A DNA stretch of 43,150 nt from Phoronis australis. Its lineage: Eukaryota > Phoronida > Phoronidae. This document shows positions 1 through 9,347 of the stretch, piece by piece. Positions within the stretch are counted from its first letter, which is position 1. Each line of letters starts with the position of its first letter. The notes beneath the pieces are model-generated. The model had not been told where the DNA came from, did not search any database, and was given only the letters and a program-made list of their open reading frames with translations. Position numbers and translations under genes: made by a program. The stretch covers positions 59,457 through 102,606 of the forward strand of contig NMRA01000255.1 in NCBI GenBank assembly GCA_002633005.1. The letters run 5' to 3'.

Positions 1-2680
1 CAGCGACTGTTTGCATTTGGTTTACTTATTCATCAAGACCATTTTTCATACTTTCGTGAGTTTGTAGTTTTTGGATTTACATGTAATTCCAGCCAACAGG
101 TGTCAATAAGAAATGACGGATCCCACAAATCTCAGAGTACTTAGGCATGCGCATGCATCAGGGCTGCATACCGTTGCAAAATACAAGATCACGCAAGTCT
201 TTGTGAGACATAGTCAAGCATTAAGACCGAAGCACGTGATCACATAAGTTTTTCTCGCGAGTGTCGTGTATCTACAAAACGCATTCTCGGTTCGACTATT
301 CGCTTGAAGATCAAATGCATCCCCATTAAAAATTAACCTTTGATTCAGACCGCTTATCACTATTTATCACCTTTAGTCTTTTAAGTGATCTAAATCAGAC
401 GTTTTGGAAAATGTTAATACATTTGAAGCTTATTGGGAAATAGCCCTGATGTACACCAATCTAATACTATGCGGACTTAAGCTGAAGTTTCAAATTCCTG
501 AATCATACTATGTGCTTTGATCAAACATCAATCGTTTTTGAACTATTCATCAGCTTGCGCAAATATACTAAAATATAAATCGGCCATAATTAAAAGTTGT
601 TACTGTGACTTCAATTCATCAAAAGCAATTAATTTGGTATATAAACTGACTACATACCAGTCAATAACATTCGATCTGTCTACATTCTGCGGCCTTTCTA
701 TCGAGATACAAGTCGGCGGTTTCTGCATTTGACTGGTAATCAAGATTAAATTTCTTGACATTCTTGAGGTAGGTAAAGTTGCCATCTACTTTTTGTTCAC
801 CAAAGCAAATCAATTTGAAATAGATTACTGCCACCCAAAGAGGGGAACGCCAAAATGAAAATAATGCGGATCAAAATTATGAGGGTTAGGCTTATAATAA
901 GACCAGGGATGAAATGAGGTTGGGGCGAATCGGTGTGTTGGGTTTAAACCTTCCAGACTACAAGCCTATAAGACTATAGACCCTTCCTACTGCAGGACTA
1001 CAAAATTTTGCACTGACAGTGTCTTTGCTTTTTTAAATTGAGTCGGTGGTGCAGTGTTTCTTTATGTGGTTACATTTCAGATAGGAAAATCCACCTGAGA
1101 CGAACAGAACTGCCCTTGTGAAACTTCTTTCTTCAAGTCATGTTTATGCAGGTCCATGACATTTTCATGGTCAAACAGTGAGATTTGTGTATTGCCACGG
1201 AGGAGAGGAGTTGGACTGTTACCCGCCTGATTCATGCAGAAAATGAAAATTTCAATAAGTTAAAATTCGGCATGGCTGCTTCTAATGATAAATTACGGGG
1301 ATCAGAAAAAGAATGAACAGCGTAAAAAAGAAATCAATGTAAATAAAAAAAATTATTGATGTGAACTTTTCACATGGAGAATGTGAAATTTTCCAACTGC
1401 CCGAAAAAAACGCACAATTTTTTTGAACAGCATCAAAACACACATACTAAACTACAAATTATGGGAGACTGAACAAAAAATCCCAAAATCCAACGGAATA
1501 CGATGGCATAAAAGTTTTGGAAAATGCTAAAACCAAAGACGTCAGTTTGTGCAAATGAACACTGAAGCCAAAAGTTGTCGCAACTAAAAGCTTGAAACAT
1601 TTTGTGCTTCGAGGGCCTGAAAAAAATTTATCATGAGACTTACGACAATTTGTTCAGGGAAGACAGTTTGTGATCCAACAGTGTGCCGTCAACATGCATA
1701 TCCACATCAGATTCTAATTAAAAGTCACACATTTCAACTGTGTACCACCTTAAACCGACGAGGAAATATAGATCAGAAGCATTTTAAGTCTGGTCTGCAC
1801 GCTACCTGTTGGGCACATCACGCGACATAATAAACACAAGTCTGAAAAGATTTTTGCCTCCGTGAATTATGTTCATTTGCTGTACGCGAACTTGGAATCC
1901 TGCTTTATCTCAAGATCACTTGGTACTGAATATTCATTTGGGCAATCAGGGGAATTTTTTTATTCAGTGTAAAAAGTTTTTGTTATTATTGGCTTAATGA
2001 TTACCCATTTTCTCCTTGTGCCAAAGAATCGAAGGAACATGTGAATTGTTAAATCAATTATTCTTTGGTGAATTAGATCGCCAATAGTTGAAAAATGGTT
2101 GGTTAAAATTTACTTAATTTTATCAACATGTAATTTGATTTAGCGCAGTGCAAATCAAATCTCTAATTATTTATAGTCAGTTCGACAAAATAGACAAACA
2201 CTAGCCAAAGGCTAATATCACTGACCGTAGATAATAACATAAAACGTAAACAATAAAATAATGAAAAACCAAATACATGACAAAATGAGAAAACACATAT
2301 TGACGAAATATCATGAAAGTATGGCACACACGCATACACACACGCACACATACACACGAGATTTAAAATCAGCATACACTGCACCTGCATGGTGGTTCTG
2401 TCCAAGATTTAATAAAACTCTTAAAAAGTTTATAATCCATGAACTTGGACTCATTGGGAAGAGAGTTCCAAAGTTTTGCGCCGTTCACTGACAAAGAGTT
2501 TAAACCTTGGCGCAAGATTTCAAGTTCACGCACAACACATTAGCTCACATGATGACCAACAAGTGGCGCGCGGACCAGACCTAAAAGTTTGGCACCACCT
2601 CATTGTATAACACTTACATCATTGTAAAGTTCTGTGACAGACAGAACATGGTGACTATTTAATTTTTACATCGATTGCAG
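1..2680. other. Intergenic DNA, no gene recognised
   Basis: AT-rich sequence with short, stop-interrupted frames only. I see no domain, no convincing splice pair and no tRNA. Poly-A/T-rich patches are scattered through it. The only clear structure is the CA-rich microsatellite listed separately near 2324. The last 100 bases before 2683 would hold the promoter of the small secreted peptide gene. An AT-rich patch (tatttaattt) lies about 25 bases before its ATG. Confidence 0.6.
2324..2358. repeat. Imperfect (CA)n microsatellite
   Basis: A 35-base run made almost entirely of CA, with interruptions by CG and TA dinucleotides. It is simple-sequence DNA with no coding meaning. Confidence 0.9.
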
Positions 2681-2682
2681 AC

Positions 2683-3738
2683 ATGAAAACGACAATTTGC
2701 CTCTTGACTATGCTGTTCTTGTTAGGGATTCAGTTTCTGCACGCGTCGACACTGAACTCGTTAAGAGGTAAGCTGTTCGTTACCTAAAAACTATGAGTTT
2801 TCGTAAACAAGTTTTTTATGGGTGGTTAGAACGTATTCATTGTTCACGAATTCATGTCTTTTTCGTTCGCAAAATTATGAAATGAATGTCAGTTTGTCCA
2901 TACGGAAATTTCAATCAGAGAGCACACTTACATAGATTTACCTAGACATACAACAACTTGCAGTGGTGGAACTTGCTCTGCGCTGGTCACACTAGTTAAT
3001 TCAAATTGCGTCCTCACAGCCCTCAACCTAGTGCAACTTGCTTTGCTTGTCACACTAGTTCAAATGGCGTCCACACAGCCCTCAACCTAGTGCAACTTGC
3101 TTTGCTTGTCACGCTAGTTCAGTCAAATAGCGTCCACACAGCCCTCAAACCTAGAGATAACTCGTTCCAGGACTGAGTGAATTGTCTGTGTGTGGACAGT
3201 ACTCTAATGGGTCAAAGTGGACACAATTGGTCAAAATGGAAAAAATCGATAAATTCACATAATGGGTAAAACAACGTACCGTCGGATTTTCAGATCCAGA
3301 GCCCCCTTTTTAGGGTCACTACTCAAGTTCATATCGTGTTTGAAGGTGTATGCTTGTCCTAGTCAAAGTCACTGCTTCTAAATCTTTTGTTGGGTCAGTA
3401 ATTCGTACTCATTTGAAAGAATTTAACCCAAGATCAGTGCTTCATACATTTCACATTCAAGCTTGCTTTGCAGACGATGTATCAAGTGAATCGCGCCGTT
3501 TGTTTGCCGCCGAGTTGGAAAGAAGTCGTCGAGCACGCATGACTTGTGATAATAACGAATCGTGCAGGCAGTGGTGCATAAACCAAGGACGTGCTAGTGG
3601 GCGCTGCTATAAAGCCAAGTGTTACTGCAGAGGGTGTGTAATCAAATTCTATACCCGGTATTTTAACTGCAGTTCATTTCTTCTTCTTTCTTCTTTACCA
3701 GCCGCTTCCCCGTGAAACCGAAAATCATGCTGTTTTAA
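2683..3738 (+). CDS. Small secreted peptide with CS-alpha-beta (scorpion potassium-toxin-like) cysteine scaffold, three exons
   Basis: Exons are 2683-2767, 3474-3633 and 3702-3738, giving about 93 residues. Exon 1 encodes a clear signal peptide (MKTTIC then a Leu/Phe-rich core). Its donor (AG|GTAAGC) and the exon 2 acceptor (TTTGCAG) agree in phase 1. Exon 2 carries an acidic/basic propeptide with dibasic RR sites near residues 36-37 and 47-48. Six cysteines follow at about 53, 59, 63, 73, 78 and 80. The spacing C-x5-C-x3-C-x9-C-x4-C-x-C, with GRC and a Lys just before the fifth Cys, matches the family pattern of alpha-KTx toxins; many defensins share the fold with looser spacing. The last splice (AGG|GTGTGT to a long pyrimidine tract ending CCAG at 3701) is less certain. 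Reading through instead adds more cysteines and stops at 3715. The role is inferred: an ion-channel ligand or an antimicrobial peptide. The propeptide is unlike scorpion alpha-KTx precursors and more like cnidarian toxin precursors. Confidence 0.72.
2966..3153. repeat. Three-copy tandem repeat, unit about 60-65 bp, in intron 1 of the secreted peptide gene
   Basis: Units begin at about 2966, 3031 and 3090. All share caacttgc near the start, a core cacactagtt (cacgctagtt in the third) and the ending acagccctcaa. Copies 2 and 3 are nearly identical over their first 35 bases. The array lies wholly within the 706 bp intron. Confidence 0.88.
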
Positions 3739-3983
3739 ATCTACCGAACAGGATTTTGATATAATGTATTTGAAAAGCTGGTTTCCGAGGCATGATGACA
3801 TTGGCTTCAACCTTCATTTAGAACTGAGAAACGTCCTGCGACTGAACTTAGACCAGTCACGTTTTTGTTGGGTCTGTCAGCCCTAGGATTTTGTACAGTG
3901 TTGTACTCGTAAATGCTCTAGGCGCTTTTGGTAGCGTAATGTTGTTGAGAACACAGGCTTAGTTATTTGTCGCTCTGTCTTGA

Positions 3984-3989
3984 AGTAAA
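3984..3989 (+). terminator. Probable polyadenylation signal (AGTAAA) of the secreted peptide gene
   Basis: AGTAAA is a known variant of AATAAA. It lies about 245 bases after the stop codon and is followed at once by a TTTG/TTGTG-rich stretch typical of a downstream cleavage element. No canonical AATAAA is seen between the stop and this point. Confidence 0.45.
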
Positions 3990-4503
3990 GTTTGTTTGTT
4001 TGCTTGTTGTGTTGTGTTCGCACGATGCAGACTACATTTTTGGATGATTGATATAAAATTTACTTTACCAAGGGGTTGAAGCCAAAGGTTTTTGATCTAA
4101 ATGGGAAACAAAATGATATCGTGGAGGACATTTCTTGTTTTCAAGGTTCTCGAAACCAAACCTCAGACTCTTTCTGAAAACCAGTGTATGAACTAACGGA
4201 TATTAGAATTTTATTCGGTGATGCCTACGGCACGACAGTTGTAGGGGCGTTTCTGAGTTCAATGACAACATGATCGTTCGTGTGTTATATACCTAATATT
4301 TGTTTACTCTAAAAGATTCTTATGGTTAAATGAGCACATTATCTGTAAAATGCATTTTGTGGATTTAACTATCTCACATGTTGAGCAGTGGAGGGATCAG
4401 CATCAGTCAAATACTCACACTGATGAATCACATGGCTTCAAGATTACTCCAGTATGGATGTTACAATTTGTGTTATTGGTTCCTGGTTACATTTTCAAAA
4501 TTA

Positions 4504-4789
4504 CATAGGCGGATTTAGGGGGGGCAGAGGGCCCGCCCCCGCCCCTTGGCTGCCGCAAGGAAAGTGGAACAGCAATAGCGCAAAGCTTGAGGAAATGCTG
4601 AGTGAGCAACCATGACCGGTAGCGGAGAAGGGGAGGGGGGCTCAGAACCTGGACCGCAGATTTTCTGAACAGAAGGGTTACAAGACCGGTGCCCGCAACT
4701 TTCGGGTCTCTGCTGTAAACACAAGCACGCTTTGCCAACGTCATCTTCGGATTTTGGGCCCCCCTTATGGTATCCTAGATCCGCCACTG
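4504..4789 (-). mobile_element. hAT-like non-autonomous element, copy 1
   Basis: A GC-rich island of 286 bp in AT-rich DNA. Read on the minus strand it begins CAGTGGCGGATCTAGGATAC and ends CCTAAATCCGCCTATG, which are imperfect terminal inverted repeats. CAGNGGCGGATC ends are characteristic of hAT-superfamily non-autonomous elements. A second copy with matching ends is at 29011-29308. I could not see a clean 8 bp target duplication. The apparent open frames inside, on the minus strand, are products of GC bias. Confidence 0.7.
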
Positions 4790-4916
4790 ACTTATGTGAA
4801 CTCTTCTGATCCAATGGCATTCCAAGTTGTTACCTGTGAAGGAATATAATGATTGTAGTAGGGAAAGAATGGTGTCATGAGGTGTGAAAGGAATATGCTA
4901 GGGTTTCCGCACCTAC

Positions 4917-5420
4917 TCGTCAAGTCAATTTAACAGATATTTCGTCAAGTGTTTTCATGAGATAGTGTTGCCTTTTTATGGTTTTGGGTAATTCTTTGGT
5001 ATCTAAACATATTCTTAAACTACAACCAGATTTATCGACATGAGTCACAGCCGCGACACAATCAGTGGTCTCTGAAATCGGTTCAGTATCATCTATCGTG
5101 CCTCCTGCCACTTTTCTTAACGGGTGAAACCGTTTAACAGCTACTTTGAGTGGTGGGTATACCACAGGTGAAACATCTTTGACTACTACAATGTGGTGGA
5201 TTGTTTTGGTACAACCAGGTCCTCAAACACATCACTAAACTCGTCTAAGATTGAAATATTTAATTTGTTCAGTTAATTAACTCGTTTGACCAGACCCGCA
5301 CGGGCGGCTGCGCAAAAGGGACGTCCAAGTAAACGGATGGGTACCTGAAGCGAATTCTATATCACAAACGCTGAGTAAAAATCGGTTATGAAATTAAGTG
5401 TCATGATCTCTGCGCCCAGG
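4917..5420 (-). mobile_element. Ty3/Gypsy retrotransposon remnant, start of reverse transcriptase
   Basis: On the minus strand the conceptual product reads from a segment like LDEFSDVFEDL (around 5210-5260). It continues through VVYPPLKVAVKRFHPLRK to SLRICLDTKEL and a KTIKRQHY segment. This is the conserved order of the Gypsy linker into the reverse-transcriptase fingers: the F-DVF-GLG linker, then LRICLDP-DLN-AI-RE-Y. The expected WV-S motif is replaced by DCVAAV. A frameshift and stop codons separate the linker from the RT block, and the catalytic palm is missing. It is a decayed fragment next to the hAT-like element. Confidence 0.72.
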
Positions 5421-5805
5421 GTTCTGTATAAATGAAAAAAATGGAAATCATCTATTATCCTCGTGGCTAAAAACAGGGGCCAGGACCCCTTCACTGGGTC
5501 CGCCAGCGTTATGGTATGCACTTATTGCTCGTTGAACTGACAGGGGGACGCATCTTGTTCCCATTATGCCTCAATACAGTCATTAAAGACTACTCAGCAT
5601 CATCGAAAAGTCATCAGTTTTGCCCCTTGAAATGTGTACCTTTCCGCTGTTGTGTGACCTGCACATAAGAGATTGTGATATGGTATTAGCATCTTTGGTG
5701 AACATTGGCAAAACAACACAAGACCTAGTGTGTGCTATGTTCCTACTTTTCATTCCTTTTGTTACAAAACATCATCACTCTTTCTAAACTGTTTCACTTC
5801 AAACT

Positions 5806-6075
5806 GAGGCCTGTTTGATTAAAGTGATTTAAGTATTAAGACATCAATTTGGTCTTATACACGTTTGCTCAAGTAGGATTCAATTGCTTTTTAAGAATAG
5901 TTGTGTGGAGGGTAAGACCAATGTTTTTAATGAAGTCTTTTAAAAGACAAAAATTGGTCTTACGCCCGTTTGCTCAAGTGAGATTTAGTTGTTTTTCAGA
6001 TATAGTTGTGTGGAGCCTAAGGCCATTTTTTCCTGGTGTCTTTTAAAGTCATTGAAAACTCATGAAACAGATCCC
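5806..6075. mobile_element. MITE family A, copy 1 (270 bp) with internal duplication
   Basis: The ends are imperfect inverted repeats: GAGGCCTGTTTGATTAAAG at the left, and CATGAAACAGATCCC at the right, which reads GGGATCTGTTTCATG inverted. Inside, two units of about 73 bp (5849-5921 and 5954-6025, period 105) share TTGGTCTTA, GTTTGCTCAAGT and ATAGTTGTGTGGAG. Each unit is bounded by ttggtctta and an inverted taagaccaa or diverged equivalent. The same ends and internal ACACAACTAT motif recur at 37894-38164 at almost the same total length. It is non-coding. Confidence 0.72.
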
Positions 6076-7700
6076 AGGGAATGTGCGAATTAAAGTATTT
6101 TTTGTATTATGCTACTTACAATGCTATTTTAACAATTTCTGTTGTGTAACGTGGCCAATCTTATTTTAATGTGTCAAATTGAATGTCTCTGAGGCAATAT
6201 TTTTGATTGATAAGGATAAAATATTGTACATCAACTCTAAATTTAAATATTTTGTCTGTTCATTGCGAATTACGGGCTTAGGTACACATAAGGAATGTTT
6301 GAAGGATCCTACAGCTCACTGACTACAAGTCCATTCTAAGTTAGACATACCTTTTTCAATGGATAACTGAATCTTTTATTTAAAGAACGTAAAAGCTGAT
6401 CTCTAAGAACTACTTTTCGAACCGATAATGTCACCTCTTGAGAGGCGTTAGTTATTGATGCTTTTATTCTTTGAATTGTTTGTTTTTGTGCGTGAATGTG
6501 TTTTGTTTGTGTACCACTCACGCAAGCAATGCTGTTTTGCTTTGAATTTCAGGTAAAGGAGTTATCTTGAAGGCTAAAGAGAACAATGCGAAAATATGTT
6601 CGTATTTATTTAAAGAAAAGCAATTTGCCTTGTGTCATTTGGTTCAAATTTTCTTGTAAAACAGTTAACAAAATTGGTTTCAAATTGTTCAGCACTCCGA
6701 TTGTTTGGCTTGGGAAGAACCAAATATAAGTTGTTGCACGCTACCAGACTCGAGCCTGATTAAAATTACGTGTCATTCTATGATATAAGCTTGACTCAAG
6801 TAATAACAAACTGCCAGTCAAAAATTTTTTCTAATTTTCGCTGATAATTTTACGAAGCTACTCTAATAGTCTCTAACCATATGAGTAAGTTGATCAGGAA
6901 AAAGCGTTTTACTCACTTTTCATAAAAAGCATCCAATTTCTACGTACCTTAAGTTTTCGACTACCTCTTTCTGTTTTTATTTAAAGGGACAGTTCCCTCA
7001 TTTATGCACACATTCACTGAAGGAACATGATCGCTTTCATGGAAGAAAAACGTATTTTGGGGAGTTTTTGAGCACGATATACCTGTCACCTGTTGCACTT
7101 GCGTCATTCTCCTGGTTCAGGTAGAAATCGATATCACAACCTCAGCAGTCGCAGCCCAACTCTCTGTTGTCAGAGAGAACTCTGTTTAATGAACGGAAAA
7201 TCCTTTTAAGTGTATTTAACTGGTGAAGTCATCGTCCTTAATATTAGGGAATGGCTGACTGACAAGGGCGAACAAGCTATCGCTATTGAATACCGGAGCG
7301 TTTCAAGTCAAATGCAGGTGACCTCTCTATTCCCTTTGTAGGTAGCAACCAATTGCCATTACTGCACCTGAAACTTTGAGACAAATTTGTGAATTTAATT
7401 CCAATGTTTAGGTCACAAAAGGAGTGCGTTTTTATTATTTCACCATAAAGCTGTATTTCTCAAACCAATCGTTACGTGGCTCGTATTTCGGCATCATTAT
7501 TTCTTGGGATAAAAACATGTACCAGACTATCAAGAATATCCTAATGAATACATGCTTGTATGGGTTGTGTTATTTTGTTCAATTTCTCGTAAATTAGTGG
7601 TTAAATACAGGTAAATTTACTTTTTGAGCATTTAAGTGGTTTTGGGAGGATATGCAACTATGTGGGGTGAAGATTTAACAACCCGGGGAGTGAAACAACT
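6076..7700. other. Intergenic DNA, no gene recognised
   Basis: AT-rich sequence with no supported exon. A pyrimidine-rich stretch ending tttcag near 6551 resembles a splice acceptor, but no convincing reading frame follows it. Confidence 0.5.
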
Positions 7701-7708
7701 GGCAGTGA

Positions 7709-7912
7709 CCGGGGAGGGTAGAGCAAAGCAAAAGGTCCGGTCATCACAATTTCACACCTCCCCGATGCAAGAGCTTCCAACAGGCATACCTGAGAACAAT
7801 GTTTGCTGAGAAGTATTCCGGTGCCATTTCGATCGACGGCCGTCAACTGTCCATGACCATTCAATACTTCGAATCACAATTCAGCTACTCGGCTGTTCTC
7901 AAGAGGCAAGTT
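7709..7912 (+). CDS. Possible orphan exon, unidentified protein fragment
   Basis: A frame open from 7709 to 8029 has a more GC-rich, codon-like first part. This includes the segments FQQAYLRTMFAEKYSGAI and QLSMTIQYFESQFSY. At 7912 the sequence AAGAG|GCAAGT matches the consensus of rare GC-AG donors exactly. A possible acceptor (ccccgatgcaag) ends at 7771. I recognise no family, and no partner exon is evident. The opposite strand is also open here, so this may be chance or an old exon relic. Confidence 0.25.
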
Positions 7913-8393
7913 TGGAACTGTATATACACTTACAAACCGTCATGTGCACTGAATACTTATAGTGCAGCTACTTTAAATGAGTGGTGGGATAGGGAAAATG
8001 TTTCAGGATCCGATTCAATCCGATTCTGAATCGGTTATGAGTAACATTACCACTGAGTACAGGCAAAGCTGTTCGCAATGAGACTCAAAACACATTGGTT
8101 CAATTTCTCTAACGAGCAACAGATGACGCTGCTCTACGTTACCGTACGAAGATTTGCATGCGGCCAAGGTGACTTCGCCTCGTTTACGAGACGTTTAACT
8201 TTTTTAGAACTACTAAAAAAATAACTACCAGCGGCCAAGGAGACACCATCATTAGTGATTACTGTCTCGGAATCCATTTTGATTCGTCGTTTTTCTTTAG
8301 CAACGACGAGTTCTTGCGATCGGGTTTGTGACCCTTTGCGTTTTATATTTACAAATAAAGCAATCCGTGGTAGATCATTAGAAGATTTTCGAC

Positions 8394-9347
8394 ATGACAA
8401 AAAACTTGCTTCTCATTGCATGGATCTTTACGAGTGTCTGTGAGTTATTACGCTTCGTGACGTTTTACGGAGGCTTGCGGCTGGTTACAATTTGGTGGGT
8501 CTCGTAAGAAAACTCCGTGGGTGTGAAGGCACCATTATTGAATCGGAGCATAGCTGGTCAATCAAAGCTTGGGCGTAGATGTCTTTCTTACTTAGCGAGT
8601 AAATCTACATACGCCATATATTGAAAATATGTCACATATTCTTTATATAAATTTGTTGTGGCTTAGAATGAAAGTCGGTGACTGAAGACGGTTGATACGC
8701 GGTAAAATGTAACAATTTCGTAAAATGCAACAACTCTTACATTTTACGTCATTATTACATTTTACGTTGCTAGGCCTCTCCTAAAATTTATCAAGTAGCT
8801 ACATTTTATGTAATTGTTACAATTTACGTCGAATGCATATGCGAGAAATGTGCCATTGTTACATTTTACGAAATCTACGTCATATTTCATGAGTTTGTAT
8901 GGTATTTGTCACACGGAGGAAAGCGGTTCATACACTTCTAACACCTTCTTTCTCGGATTGTTTGAATGAAATTCTATCAAATGTGAAAGCTCGAATTTAT
9001 AGATGTGTCCGTATGTGTTTTCCATTGTTTTTTAGCCTGGGTAGTTTCTTGGTATAGTAAAAAATGTACCCCGTACAGTTTCAATTCCAGACGAAAGGAG
9101 TTCCCAGGATCAGGTAACACGTTTTTATTGTTAAAGCGTTCTTGTAATAATTTTGTGGGCGGCCACAGGTCACACGCAATTGTGTGTCCCGCATTACAGT
9201 AAACACACTTCCCTTGTTACCTCGTAAGCACAACAGAAACAATGACACCGTATTTTGGCTAATGCATGTATTTATCACATTTCTTTAGGAACAAACGACA
9301 ATAACATTTTTTCACGGAGAATTCAGTTAAGGGAACCAATTAGATAG
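8394..9347 (+). CDS. Possible small secreted peptide gene, three exons (about 60 residues)
   Basis: ATG at 8394 opens MTKNLLLIAWIFTSV, a good signal peptide. It ends at 8439 with a strong donor (TCT|GTGAGT) in phase 1. A pyrimidine-rich acceptor (ccattgttttttag) at 9035 starts a phase-matched 78 bp exon (9036-9113) with donor CAG|GTAACA. A third acceptor (cacatttctttag) at 9288 starts a 59 bp exon (9289-9347) ending in TAG. All junctions agree in phase 1. The product is basic, with KK, RRK and RR sites and a single Cys, as in a propeptide. A caution: exons 2 and 3 lie inside the 2.7 kb inverted-repeat structure (8681-11402). The true second exon could therefore lie beyond it, with that element inserted in intron 1. 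Function unknown. Confidence 0.35.

Noticed and set aside
4487-4820. Cysteine- and proline-rich open frames on the minus strand
   Set aside because: They lie wholly inside the GC-rich hAT-like element, whose second copy lacks the same frame.
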